Positions 55,873 through 64,000 of a DNA stretch of 64,000 bases are shown one piece after another; positions within the stretch are counted from its first letter, which is position 1, and every line of letters begins with the position of its first letter. Location of the stretch: contig NC_009675.1 in NCBI RefSeq assembly GCF_000017505.1, positions 3,109,001 to 3,173,000 of the forward strand, in the 5' to 3' direction. The translations under genes were made by a program, and so were the position numbers. Source of the stretch: Anaeromyxobacter sp. Fw109-5 (GTDB lineage Bacteria; Myxococcota; Myxococcia; Myxococcales; Anaeromyxobacteraceae). Under the pieces are notes generated by a model that was not told the origin of the DNA, did no database searches, and saw only the letters and a list, made by a program, of their open reading frames with translations.

Positions 55873-57146
55873 CGCTTCCTTCCTTTCGCGCGGGACGCCG
55901 TCCGCCGCGCCGGCGCCGCCGGCGCGAGCGTGAGCAGGTGGCCCATCTTGTCCCGCTTGGTGATGAGGTACGCGCGGTTGCGGCGGGTGGCCGGCATCTC
56001 GATCGGCACGCGCTCCACCACCTCGAGCCCGTAGCCCTCGAGCCCGATGATCTTCTTGGGGTTGTTGGTGAGCAGCCGCATCTTGCGGACCCCGAGGTCG
56101 CGGAGGATCTGCGCGCCGATCCCGTAGTCGCGCAGGTCCGGCTTGAAGCCGAGCCGCACGTTCGCCTCGGCCGTGTCGTACCCCTCGTCCTGGAGGTTGT
56201 ACGCCTTCAGCTTGTTCGCGAGGCCGATGCCCCGCCCCTCCTGATCGAGGTAGAGCAGGACGCCCTTGCCCGCGCGCTCGATCTGGCGGAGGGCGGCCTG
56301 GAGCTGCGGGCCGCAGTCGCAGCGCTCGCTCCCGAACACGTCCCCGGTGAGGCACTTCGAGTGGACGCGCACCATGACCGGCTCGCCCTCGCGCCACTTC
56401 CCCTTCACGAGCGCGACGTGCTGGTGCCGGTCCACCTCGTTCTCGTACGCGACCGCCCGGAACTCCCCGTACTCCGTGGGCAGCGGCGCCTGCGCGGCCC
56501 GGTGGACGAGGGTGTCCTTCAGCATCCGGTACGAGATGAGGTCGGCGACCGAGACGAGGGGGAGGTCGTGCTCGGCGGAGAGCCGCTCGAGCTCCGGCAT
56601 CCGCGCCATCGTCCCGTCGTCGTTCATCACCTCGCAGATGACGCCGGCCGGCTTCATGCCGGCGAGGCGGGCGAGATCGACGGAGCCCTCGGTCTGGCCG
56701 GCGCGCACGAGGACCCCGCCCTTGCGCGCGCGGAGCGGGAAGACGTGGCCGGGCCGGGCGAGATCGTCGGGGCGCGCGTCGTCGCGCACCGCGGTGAGGA
56801 TGGTGTGGGCGCGGTCCTTGGCGCTGATCCCGGTGGTCACGCCCTCCTTGGCCTCGATCGAGACCGTGAAGGCCGTGCCGTAGGAGGAGGAGTTGGCGCT
56901 CTCGTCCACCATGAGCGGCAGGCGCAGCGTGCGGACCTTGTCCTCGGTGAGCGAGAGGCAGATGAGGCCGCGCCCGTACTTCGCCATGAAGTTCACGGCG
57001 GCGGGGGTGACCTTCTCCGCCGCCATGCAGAGGTCGCCCTCGTTCTCGCGATCCTCGTCGTCGGTGAGGATCACCATCTTGCCGGCGCGGATGTGGGCGA
57101 TCGCCCGCTCCACGCGCTCCACGGCGTGCGCCGCGTGGTCCTTCAC
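55869..57146 (-). CDS. ribBA: Bifunctional 3,4-dihydroxy-2-butanone-4-phosphate synthase / GTP cyclohydrolase II
   Basis: 425 residues from the GTG at 57146 (overlapping the ribE stop, GTGA). The RibB half (about 5-210) shows [11 protein letters not shown] and the [13 protein letters not shown][12 protein letters not shown] block. The RibA half (about 215-400) has the zinc site [15 protein letters not shown] and the catalytic D-Q-E-G-R-G-I-G-L, with G-F[14 protein letters not shown]. Both halves therefore look active. A short basic tail ([15 protein letters not shown]) is extra. Confidence 0.96.
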   Translation of the reverse strand: MKDHAAHAVERVERAIAHIRAGKMVILTDDEDRENEGDLCMAAEKVTPAAVNFMAKYGRGLICLSLTEDKVRTLRLPLMVDESANSSSYGTAFTVSIEAKEGVTTGISAKDRAHTILTAVRDDARPDDLARPGHVFPLRARKGGVLVRAGQTEGSVDLARLAGMKPAGVICEVMNDDGTMARMPELERLSAEHDLPLVSVADLISYRMLKDTLVHRAAQAPLPTEYGEFRAVAYENEVDRHQHVALVKGKWREGEPVMVRVHSKCLTGDVFGSERCDCGPQLQAALRQIERAGKGVLLYLDQEGRGIGLANKLKAYNLQDEGYDTAEANVRLGFKPDLRDYGIGAQILRDLGVRKMRLLTNNPKKIIGLEGYGLEVVERVPIEMPATRRNRAYLITKRDKMGHLLTLAPAAPARRTASRAKGRKR

Positions 57147-57790
57147 TGTCCGCTCCCCGAGCCGTAGCCCCAGCGCGAGAGGTCGGCCGCGCTCGGCCCC
57201 TCGAACTCGCGCAGCCGCGCCACGTGGCGCGCGATGACGTCCGCTTCCAGGTTCACCTTCGTCCCGGGCCCGGCCTCCCCGAGCGTCGTGCGCGCGAGCG
57301 TCTCGGGGATGAGCGCCACCTCGAACCGATCCCGCGTCGCCGCCGCGACCGTCAAGGACACCCCGTCCACCGCGATCGAGCCCTTCTCCGCCACCAGCGG
57401 CGCGATGCTCGCCGGCAGCGAGATCGTGAGGCGCGCGCCCTGGCCCTCCGGCCTCCGCTGCACGACCTCGCCCACCGCGTCGACGTGCCCCTGCACGAGA
57501 TGCCCCCCGAGCCGCTCCCCGACGGCGAGCGCGCGCTCGAGGTTCACCTTCGTCCCCGGACGCCAGCCGCCCACCGTCGTCCGGGAGAGGGTCTCCGGGA
57601 CGGCGTCGAAGGAGACGCGCCCCCCGCCCCGCTCGACGACGGTGAGGCACGCGCCCGAGCAGGCGATGCTCTCGCCCAGGACGAGGGCGTCCACGGGGAG
57701 GGCCGCCGGCCGGACGGTCAGGCGAGCGCCGCCCTGCCGTGGCACGATCGCCTCCACGAGGCCCAAGTCCGCGACGAGACCGGTGAACAT
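57143..57790 (-). CDS. ribE: Riboflavin synthase, alpha subunit type
   Basis: 215 residues; two similar lumazine-binding barrels. The protein starts with M-F-T-G-L-V, followed by a first repeat (about 1-95) with [10 protein letters not shown] and a second (about 98-200) with [10 protein letters not shown]. Each repeat ends in P-E-T-L-(S/A)-[13 protein letters not shown], the link between repeats, is diagnostic. It catalyses the dismutation of two lumazines to riboflavin. Twelve bp after ribD and overlapping ribBA by 4 bp. Confidence 0.97.
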   Translation of the reverse strand: MFTGLVADLGLVEAIVPRQGGARLTVRPAALPVDALVLGESIACSGACLTVVERGGGRVSFDAVPETLSRTTVGGWRPGTKVNLERALAVGERLGGHLVQGHVDAVGEVVQRRPEGQGARLTISLPASIAPLVAEKGSIAVDGVSLTVAAATRDRFEVALIPETLARTTLGEAGPGTKVNLEADVIARHVARLREFEGPSAADLSRWGYGSGSGQ

Positions 57791-57802
57791 TCGCGGCGAA
57801 TC

Positions 57803-59008
57803 CTAGCCCCGGCGGGGATTTTTAGCCAACAGGCCACGCGGGCCCCGGCGCGCCGGCGTGCCGGTCACGAGGACGTCGTCGCCCACCCGCTCGACCCGCA
57901 CGTCCGCGAGCGACAGCGCGTCCGCCATCCGCGCCGGCCCCCGGCCGGCGACGAGCGGGATGCCGTCGCCCCCGGCGATCTTGGGCGCCACGAAGATGGC
58001 GACGCGATCGACGAGCCCCTCCTGCAGGAAGCGCGCGTGGACCCGCGCCCCGCCCTCCACGAGCAGGTGCGTCACGCCGCGCGCCGCGAGGCGGGCGAGC
58101 AGGTCGCGGAGGTCGACGCCGCCCGGGCCGCGGCGGCAGCGCAGGAGCTCGATCCGCGGGCCGAGGTCGCGGGCGCGCGCCGAGGCGTGCGCGACGAGGG
58201 TCGGGGCCGCGGAGCGCTGCCGGAACAGGTTCAGATCCCGCGGGAGCGAGAGATCCGTGTCCAGCACCACGCGGATGGGATCGCGCCCGCGCCCGCCGGG
58301 GAGCCGGGTGGTGAGGCGCGGATCGTCCGCGCGGGCGGTGCCGCTGCCCACGAGCACCGCGTCCACCCGGTCGCGCAGCCGGTGCACCCAGCGGCGCGCC
58401 GGCTCGCCCGTCACCCAGCGCGCGTCGCCGGTGCGCGTCGCGATCCGGCCGTCCAGGGTGACCGCCGCCTTGAGCGTCACGTGCGGGCGCCGCTCGGTGA
58501 TGAAGGTGAACCAGTGCGCGTTGAGCTCGTCGCAGGTCTCCCGCAGCACGCCGGTCACCACCTCGACCCCTCCCTCGCGGAGGCGGGCGACGCCCCGCCC
58601 GTTCACGAGCGGGTTGGGATCGGCGGAGCCGACGAACACGCGGCGGACGCCCGCCTCGAGCACCGCCACGGAGCATGGCGGGGTCCGCCCGAAGTGGTCG
58701 CAGGGCTCGAGCGTCGTGTAGAGGTCTGCGCCGCGCGCGCGGGCGCCCGCGGCGCGCAGCGCGACCACCTCGGCGTGAGGACCGCCCGCCCGCGCGTGGT
58801 GGCCGCGAGCGACGACCCGCCCGCCCTTCACCAGCACCGCGCCGACGGCGGGGTTGGGGCTCGTCCGGCCCAGCCCCTTCGTCGCCTCGCGCACCGCGGC
58901 GCGCATGAACGCCTCGCGGGCGGCCTCGTCGGGCGCGGCGGCGCGGGGCGCAGCGCGACGGGCGCGCAGGGCCGGAGAGCGGCGGCCGCGGCTGACGACC
59001 CGGCTCAT
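57803..59008 (-). CDS. ribD: Bifunctional riboflavin deaminase/reductase RibD
   Basis: 401 residues. The deaminase domain (about 30-150) has the zinc motif H-A-E-V-V-A-L and P-C-x-x-x-G-R-T-P-P-C ([13 protein letters not shown]). The reductase domain (about 175-385) begins [17 protein letters not shown] and carries V-E-G-G-A-R-V-H. The start ATG 59008 overlaps the nrdR stop (ATGA). The first ~28 residues are basic, Arg/Ala-rich and not part of the usual enzyme, so a later start such as Met35 cannot be excluded. Confidence 0.95.
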
Positions 59009-59493
59009 CGAGACCCCTCTCCTCCCGGCTTCGAGCCCGGCTCCTTGCGCCCGAGCCCCTCGAGCTCCGTCATGAACTCCCCGACGTCCCGGAACGCCCG
59101 GTACACCGACGCGAACCGGACGTACGCCACCTCGTCGAGCCGCCGGAGCCGCTGCATCACCGCCTCGCCGATGGCGACGGTGCGGATCTCGCGCTCGCCG
59201 AGCTCCTGGAGCTGGCGCTCCACGCCCGAGACGAGCGCCTCGATCTCCTCCGCGGACACGGGCCGCTTCTGGCAGGCGCGGGCGACGCCCTCGACGATCT
59301 TCTTGCGATCGAAGGGCTCCCGCCGGCCGTCCTTCTTCACGACGTGCGGGAGGATCTCCTCGATGCGCTCGTAGGTCGTGAACCGCCGGGTGCACCCCAG
59401 GCATTCCCGCCGGCGCCGGGTCGCCTGCCCGTCCCCCGCCTCGCGCGAGTCGACGACCCGGTCCTCGAGGTGTCCGCACCAAGGGCAGCGCAT
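59005..59493 (-). CDS. nrdR: Transcriptional repressor NrdR
   Basis: 162 residues; senses dATP/ATP and represses ribonucleotide reductase genes. The N-terminal zinc ribbon is C-P-W-C...C-L-G-C (about 3-34), followed by R-R-F-T-T-Y-E-R and the ATP-cone (about 49-139) with [11 protein letters not shown] and [11 protein letters not shown]. The C-terminal 15 residues are disordered and overlap ribD. nrdR-ribD adjacency is common. It lies 54 bp after glyA. Confidence 0.97.
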
Positions 59494-59547
59494 GGCGTCT
59501 CCGCGGGCGGCGCGCGGCTCGCCGCGAGGGCCGCCCGCGCGGGGGTT

Positions 59548-60801
59548 CTACAACCGGTCCTGGTACATCGGGAACTGCGCGCAGAGCTCGCGCACCTCGC
59601 CGCGCACCGCGGCGATCACCTTCTCGTCGGCCGGCGCGTCGAGCACCCGGCCGATGAGCGAGGCCACTGTGGCCATCTCGCCGGGACCCATCCCGCGCGT
59701 GGTGAGCGCGGGCGTGCCGACTCGGATGCCCGAGGTGGTCATGGGCTTCTCGGGATCCCACGGGATCATGTTCTTGTTCACCGTGATGCCGGCCTTCCCG
59801 AGCGCCTCCTCGCCGATCTTGCCCGTGAGCTTCTTCGGGCGCAGGTCGACGAGCATGAGGTGGTTGTCGGTGCCGCCCGAGACGAGCCGCAGGCCGGCCT
59901 CCTTGAGCCCCTCGGCCAGCGCCTGCGCGTTCTCGACGATCCGCCGCTGGTACTCCTTGAAGCTCGGCTGCAGCGCCTCGTGGAACGCCACCGCCTTCGC
60001 GGCGATCACGTGCTCGAGCGGACCGCCCTGGATGCCCGGGAAGATCTGCGAGTTGAGGACCTTCGCGTGCGCCTCGCGGGTCAGGATGAGGCCACCCCGC
60101 GGGCCGCGCAGCGTCTTGTGCGTGGTGGTGGTGACGATCTCGGCGTGCGGCACCGGGTTCGGGTGGAGCCCCGCCGCGACCAGGCCGGCGATGTGGGCCA
60201 TGTCCACCACCAGCGCCGCGCCGACCTCCCGCGCGATCCCGGCGAACCGGTCGAAGTGGAGCGTGCGCGGATAGGCGCTCGCGCCGACCATGAGGACCTT
60301 CGGGCGGTGCTCCCGGGCGAGGCGCGCGACCTCGTCCATGTCGATGGTCTCGTCGCTCTGCTTGAGCCCGTAGGGGACGATCTTGAAGAGCTTGCCCGAG
60401 AAGTTCACCGGCGAGCCGTGCGTCAGGTGACCCCCGAAGTTGAGGCTCATCGCGAGGACGGTGTCGCCCGGCGTGGCGAGCGCGAAGTACGCCGCCATGT
60501 TGGCCTGCGAGCCCGAGTGCGGCTGCACGTTCGCGTGCTCGGCGCCGAAGAGCTGCTTCGCGCGGTCGATGGCGAGCTGCTCGACCTTGTCGACCACCTC
60601 GCACCCGCCGTAATAGCGCTTGCCGGGGTAGCCCTCCGCGTACTTGTTCGTGAGGGTGGAGCCCATCGCCTCCATCACCGCGGGCGAGACGAAGTTCTCG
60701 CTGGCGATGAGCTCGAGCCCCTCCGCCTGGCGGCGAGTCTCCTCGCGGATGAGCTGCGCGATCTGGGGGTCGGCCTCGGCCAGGGGCTTCGTCGGCATCA
60801 T
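59548..60801 (-). CDS. glyA: Serine hydroxymethyltransferase
   Basis: 417 residues, PLP enzyme that interconverts serine and glycine with tetrahydrofolate and feeds one-carbon units (including those used by TrmFO). Signature elements: [17 protein letters not shown] and the G-G-H-L-T-H-G segment. The PLP lysine lies in [15 protein letters not shown], and the C-terminal [13 protein letters not shown] segment is present. The start is the double ATG at 60801/60798 with GAGGAG 8-11 bases upstream. It lies 45 bp after rpiB. Confidence 0.97.
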   Translation of the reverse strand: MMPTKPLAEADPQIAQLIREETRRQAEGLELIASENFVSPAVMEAMGSTLTNKYAEGYPGKRYYGGCEVVDKVEQLAIDRAKQLFGAEHANVQPHSGSQANMAAYFALATPGDTVLAMSLNFGGHLTHGSPVNFSGKLFKIVPYGLKQSDETIDMDEVARLAREHRPKVLMVGASAYPRTLHFDRFAGIAREVGAALVVDMAHIAGLVAAGLHPNPVPHAEIVTTTTHKTLRGPRGGLILTREAHAKVLNSQIFPGIQGGPLEHVIAAKAVAFHEALQPSFKEYQRRIVENAQALAEGLKEAGLRLVSGGTDNHLMLVDLRPKKLTGKIGEEALGKAGITVNKNMIPWDPEKPMTTSGIRVGTPALTTRGMGPGEMATVASLIGRVLDAPADEKVIAAVRGEVRELCAQFPMYQDRL

Positions 60802-60846
60802 CGAAAGATCTCCTCGCGGCGAGCGGCGTTCATACCGCCCCGCAAC

Positions 60847-61290
60847 CTACTTTTCCATGTCCTTCAGCTTCTGGACGCGGCGCTCGTGGCGGCCGCCCTC
60901 GAAGCGCGTCTCGAGGAACGCCTTCACGATCGCGGCCCCGAGGCCCAGCCCGACCACGCGCTCGCCGATGCAGAGCACGTTCGCGTCGTTGTGGAGGCGC
61001 GCCATCCGCGCCTCGTACTCCGAGGCGCAGTGCGCAGCGCGCGCCCCCTTCACCTTGTTGGCCGCGATCGACATCCCGATGCCGGTCCCGCACACGAGGA
61101 GGCCGAGCCGCGCCCGCCCGCTCGCCACGGCCTCGGCCACCTGCCGGGCGTAGTCCGGGTAATCCACGCTCTCCCCGGAGAACGGCCCGACGTCCTCGAC
61201 CTCGAAGCCGGCCTCGCGGGCCACCTTCACGGCCTCGGCGCGGAGCGAAAGCCCCGCGTGGTCCGAGCCCGCGATCACACGATCCGCCAT
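60847..61290 (-). CDS. rpiB: Ribose-5-phosphate isomerase B
   Basis: 147 residues of the RpiB/LacAB family, pentose-phosphate pathway. I-A-G-S-D-H-A-G-L is the N-terminal signature, and V-C-G-T-G-I-G-M-S-I-A-A-N-K contains the catalytic Cys. A-R-L-H-N-D-A-N-V-L-C-I-G-E-R-V-V-G carries further conserved residues. The ATG at 61290 has GGAGG five bases before it and is preferred over an in-frame start eight codons upstream. The rpiB-glyA-nrdR order is often conserved. Confidence 0.95.
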   Translation of the reverse strand: MADRVIAGSDHAGLSLRAEAVKVAREAGFEVEDVGPFSGESVDYPDYARQVAEAVASGRARLGLLVCGTGIGMSIAANKVKGARAAHCASEYEARMARLHNDANVLCIGERVVGLGLGAAIVKAFLETRFEGGRHERRVQKLKDMEK

Positions 61291-61446
61291 GGAGTCCTCC
61301 GGAAGGGGCGGCATTCTTCCACACCGGCGGGGCTCGCGTCGCCCCCTCTCGTCGGGGGCGGCTTGGCCGCCGGACGCCCGCCCGCCACGAGACGCCGAAG
61401 GGCGCCGCCCGGCGGACGGCGCCCCAGGGACTCGGCCGCGACGCCG

Positions 61447-62688
61447 CTACGCCCTCTTGAACAGCAGCACCGCGTTCGTGCCGCCGAACCCGAAGGAGTT
61501 CGACATCGCGTAGTCGATCCGGACCTCGCGCGCCTGGTTCGGGATGACGTCGAGCGGGCACTCGGGATCCTGCTCCTCGACGTTGATGGTCGGAGGGAGG
61601 ACGCCGCGCGCCAGGGCGAGGACGGACACCACCGCCTCCAGCCCTCCGGCGGCGCCGAGGAGGTGCCCCGTCATCGACTTCGTCGAGGACACCATGAGCC
61701 CCTGCTTCGCGTGCGCGCCGAACACCTTGCCGATGGCCTGGCACTCGGCCACGTCGCCCTGCGGCGTGGAGGTGCCGTGCGTGTTCACGTAGCCGACCTG
61801 GTCGGGGGAGATCCCGGCGTCGCCGAGCGCCATGCGCATCGCGCGCTGGCCGCCCTCGCCCTCCGGCGCGGGCGAGGTGATGTGGTTCGCGTCGGCGCTC
61901 GCGCCGTAGCCCACCACCTCGGCGTAGATCCTCGCGCCGCGGCGGCGCGCGTGCTCGTACTCCTCGAGGATGAGGAGGCCGGAGCCCTCTCCGGCGACGA
62001 AGCCGTCGCGGTTCTTGTCGAAGGGCCGGCTCGCCTGCTCCGGCGCGTCGTTCCGCTCGGAGAGCGCGCGGGCCGCGCAGAACCCGCCGATGCCGAGCGG
62101 CGTGATGGTGGCCTCGCAGCCGCCCGTGATCATCACGTCGGCGAGGCCGCGCTCGATGTAGAGCGTCGCGTCGCCGATCGAGTGGTTGCCGGTCGCGCAG
62201 GCGGACACCGGCGAGAAGTTCGGGCCCTTCAGGCCGTACTTCAGGCTGATCTGCCCGGGCGCCAGGTTGATGATGAGGCTCGGGATGAAGAAGGGGCCGA
62301 TCTTGCGGACGCCCTTCTCGAGGAAGACCTTGTGCTCCTCCTCGATGGTCCCGAGGCCGCCGATGCCGGCGCCGACGATGGCGCCGATCCGCTCCGGGTC
62401 CTCCTTCGCCATGTCGAGGCCGGAGTCCTTCATGGCCATGTCGGCCGCGGCCAGCGCGAACTGGATGAACCGGTCGTTCCGCCGCGCTTCCTTGCGATCC
62501 ATGAACTTCGTGGGATCGAACCCCTTCACCTCGCCCGCGATGCGGGTCGGGAAGGTCGACGCGTCGAACAGGGTGATCGGCCCGATGCCGCTCTTCCCGG
62601 CGACGAGCGCGGCCCAGGACTCCTCCACCCCGATGCCGACGGGGGAGACGAGACCGAGCCCGGTGACGACGACACGGCGCCTGCTCAT
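61447..62688 (-). CDS. fabF: Beta-ketoacyl-ACP synthase II
   Basis: 413 residues; elongates acyl-ACP with malonyl-ACP. The catalytic Cys is in [14 protein letters not shown]. One active-site His lies in [12 protein letters not shown] and the other in [22 protein letters not shown] closes the thiolase fold. The start is ATG 62688 with GAGGTG six bases upstream; a GTG three codons earlier would overlap that site. It follows acpP after a 70-bp gap that holds a strong hairpin. Confidence 0.97.
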   Translation of the reverse strand: MSRRRVVVTGLGLVSPVGIGVEESWAALVAGKSGIGPITLFDASTFPTRIAGEVKGFDPTKFMDRKEARRNDRFIQFALAAADMAMKDSGLDMAKEDPERIGAIVGAGIGGLGTIEEEHKVFLEKGVRKIGPFFIPSLIINLAPGQISLKYGLKGPNFSPVSACATGNHSIGDATLYIERGLADVMITGGCEATITPLGIGGFCAARALSERNDAPEQASRPFDKNRDGFVAGEGSGLLILEEYEHARRRGARIYAEVVGYGASADANHITSPAPEGEGGQRAMRMALGDAGISPDQVGYVNTHGTSTPQGDVAECQAIGKVFGAHAKQGLMVSSTKSMTGHLLGAAGGLEAVVSVLALARGVLPPTINVEEQDPECPLDVIPNQAREVRIDYAMSNSFGFGGTNAVLLFKRA

Positions 62689-62721
62689 GCGGTTCACCTC
62701 AGGTAAAATAACCGAACTGCG

Positions 62722-62744
62722 CCCCGGGCGCTTCTCGCCCGGGG
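62722..62744. terminator. Hairpin between acpP and fabF
   Basis: CCCCGGGCG, loop CTTCT, CGCCCGGGG: a perfect 9-bp stem 14 bp after acpP. No U-run follows immediately, so it may act as a partial terminator or RNA-stabilising 3' end that lets acpP be expressed above fabF. Confidence 0.5.
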
Positions 62745-62758
62745 TCCCTCGCCTGCCG

Positions 62759-63001
62759 CTACTTCTTGTGCGTCGTGATGTAGTTCACCGCGTCCTGGAC
62801 GGTCTTGATGTTCTCCGCCTCCTCGTCCGGGATCTCGACCTCGAACTCCTCCTCCATCGCCATGACGAGCTCGACGATGTCGAGCGAGTCGGCGCCGAGG
62901 TCCTCGATGAAGCTGGAGGTGATCTTGATCTCGTCCTCGCCGACGCCCAGCTGGTCCGCGATGATGTTCTTCACCTTCTGCTCGACGTTCGCCGTGGTCA
63001 T
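62759..63001 (-). CDS. acpP: Acyl carrier protein
   Basis: 80 residues, acidic, four-helix carrier of growing acyl chains. The phosphopantetheine serine is in the invariant D-S-L ([15 protein letters not shown]). Helix III residues I-P-D-E-E-A-E-N-I are typical. It lies between fabG (55 bp upstream) and fabF, the standard fab cluster arrangement. Confidence 0.98.
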   Translation of the reverse strand: MTTANVEQKVKNIIADQLGVGEDEIKITSSFIEDLGADSLDIVELVMAMEEEFEVEIPDEEAENIKTVQDAVNYITTHKK

Positions 63002-63056
63002 GTTCCGTCCTCCTGTGGTGTGAAGCCGTTGAAGAGCCGCGCCCGCGCGGGCGAGG

Positions 63057-63806
63057 CTACATGTACATGCCGCCGTTGACCCGCAGCACCTCGCCGGTCA
63101 CGTACGACGCCAGATCGCTCGCGAGGAACGCCACCGCGTTCGCGACGTCGTCCGCGGTCCCGAGCCGCGCGAGCGGGATGAGGTCCTGCAGCTTCGCCTT
63201 CGCGGCCTCGGGGAGCGCCGCGGTCATGTCCGTCTCGATGTAGCCCGGCGCCACCGCGTTCACGCGGACGTTGCGCGAGGCGAGCTCGCGCGCGACGGAC
63301 TTGGTGAGGCCGATCAGGCCGGCCTTCGTCGCCGCGTAGGCGGCCTGGCCGGCGTTGCCCATCTCGCCGACCACCGAGGTGAGGTTCACGATCGCCCCGC
63401 CCCGCGCCTTCATCATCGGGCGCGTGACGGCGCGCGTCAGGTTGAACGCGCCGGTGAGGTTCACCTGGAGCTGGCGGTTCCAGTCCTCGTCCTTGAGGCG
63501 CATGACGAGCTGGTCCACCGCGATGCCGGCGTTGTTCACGAGGACGTGCAGCCCGCCCAGCTCCGCGACGATCGCCTCGACCGCCTGGTTGCAGGCGGCC
63601 GGGTCGGCGACGTCGAACCGGTAGAGCTTGGCCTTCGGCGCCCCCGCCTGCTGGACGAGCGCGAGCGCCTCCGCGGCGGCCGCCTCGTTGCCCGCGTAGT
63701 TGAGCGCCACGTTCGCGCCGCCCCTCGCGAGGGCGACCGCGACGGCGCGCCCGATGCCGCGGGAGGCCCCGGTCACGAGCGCGGTCTTGCCGGTGAAGTC
63801 GAACAT
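63057..63806 (-). CDS. fabG: 3-oxoacyl-ACP reductase
   Basis: 249 residues, short-chain dehydrogenase. NADPH-binding G-A-S-R-G-I-G-R-A at about 14-22, N-N-A-G-I, and the catalytic Ser-Tyr-Lys set: Ser in N-L-T-S-V-V-G, Tyr and Lys in Y-A-A-T-K-A-G. The FabG-specific E-T-D-M-T segment and the C-terminal V-N-G-G-M-Y-M are present. The start is ATG 63806 with GAGAGGGG upstream, 11 bp after the fabD stop. Confidence 0.96.
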   Translation of the reverse strand: MFDFTGKTALVTGASRGIGRAVAVALARGGANVALNYAGNEAAAAEALALVQQAGAPKAKLYRFDVADPAACNQAVEAIVAELGGLHVLVNNAGIAVDQLVMRLKDEDWNRQLQVNLTGAFNLTRAVTRPMMKARGGAIVNLTSVVGEMGNAGQAAYAATKAGLIGLTKSVARELASRNVRVNAVAPGYIETDMTAALPEAAKAKLQDLIPLARLGTADDVANAVAFLASDLASYVTGEVLRVNGGMYM

Positions 63807-63817
63807 CCCCTCTCCTC

Positions 63818-64000
63818 TCACGCCGCGAGGGCGGCGAGCGTCTTCTCCAGCGACGCGCCGTCCTCGACGTTCCAGGTCTCGACGCTGCGGTCGATGCGCT
63901 TCGCGAGGCCGGACAGCACCTTCCCCCGCCCCACCTCGACCACGCGGGTGACGCCCTGCCGGACGAGCTCCTCGACGCACTCGATCCAGCGCACCGGGGC
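63818..64000 (-). CDS. fabD: Malonyl-CoA:ACP transacylase, C-terminal end
   Basis: The last 60 residues of a protein running off the right edge. P-V-R-W-I-E-C-V-E-E-L-V-R-Q-G-V-T-R-V-V-E-V-G-R-G-K-V-L-S-G-L matches the C-terminus of FabD, which loads malonate onto ACP. FabD homologues usually have V-G-P-G here; this one has V-G-R-G. The position directly upstream of fabG is the standard fab order. Confidence 0.88.
   Translation of the reverse strand, partial: APVRWIECVEELVRQGVTRVVEVGRGKVLSGLAKRIDRSVETWNVEDGASLEKTLAALAA

Noticed and set aside
59494-59547. FMN or glycine riboswitch near glyA/nrdR
   Set aside because: The gap is 54 bp, far too short, and no conserved riboswitch core is seen.

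Overview
The window is very GC-rich, gene-dense bacterial chromosome, and I see no phage, plasmid or transposase genes. The best guess at its source is a member of the Myxococcota, most likely Anaeromyxobacter. Grounds: near-saturated G/C at third codon positions; an AglZ/FrzS-like protein (inactive receiver plus about 1,100 residues of coiled coil); a PilT-like motor ATPase in an overlapping pair with a PilZ-like protein; DUF4388; and an unusual set of lipoproteins. The genus is inferred from content, not from a search.

Layout. 1-12.8 kb (mostly minus strand): the end of argD, then a block that reads in transcription order pgeF, coiled-coil lipoprotein, LysM protein, dprA, topA, trmFO, beta-propeller-like lipoprotein, xerC, hslV, hslU. 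The dprA-topA-trmFO-xerC-hslV-hslU order is the one known from Firmicutes; here it is interrupted by a plus-strand DksA/TraR-like gene and the extra lipoprotein. 13.6-21.8 kb: a HAMP-GAF-GGDEF diguanylate cyclase, the AglZ-like protein, a small exported protein, a metallophosphoesterase and a MoxR ATPase. 21.8-25.6 kb: a probable short transcript encoding 44 residues and ending in a bidirectional terminator, then a glycogen-debranching-type enzyme and a GT4 glycosyltransferase. 25.8-27.8 kb: the PilT-like ATPase and PilZ-like protein.

27.8-39.6 kb (minus): TPR/zinc-ribbon membrane protein, DUF4388 protein, phoH, pgpH, ybeY, ribbon-helix-helix protein, lnt, prfB (with its programmed +1 frameshift) and an M48-like membrane protein lacking metal ligands. 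39.6-45.8 kb: mazG, a 487-bp intergenic region with DnaA-box-like sequences, rpsT, lptE-leuS, and asnS. 45.8-49.3 kb is the only clearly accessory stretch: a 208-bp unit repeated 3.7 times in tandem, a membrane protein of unknown function and an HNH endonuclease-domain protein. 49.3-54.2 kb: an mprF-acvB-PAP2 lipid operon. 54.3-64 kb (minus): fabD-fabG-acpP-fabF, rpiB, glyA, nrdR-ribD-ribE-ribBA-ribH-nusB and a stand-alone M17 N-terminal-like protein.

Most genes are housekeeping: proteolysis by HslUV, chromosome topology and dimer resolution, tRNA modification and charging, fatty-acid, riboflavin and one-carbon metabolism, and envelope lipid and lipoprotein processing. The more lineage-specific layer concerns cyclic nucleotides and motility (GGDEF, PilZ-like, PgpH, PilT-like, AglZ-like). 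Several starts have a -10-like hexamer only 7-12 nt upstream, which suggests leaderless or near-leaderless mRNAs. No tRNA, rRNA, CRISPR array, riboswitch or complete insertion sequence was recognised.
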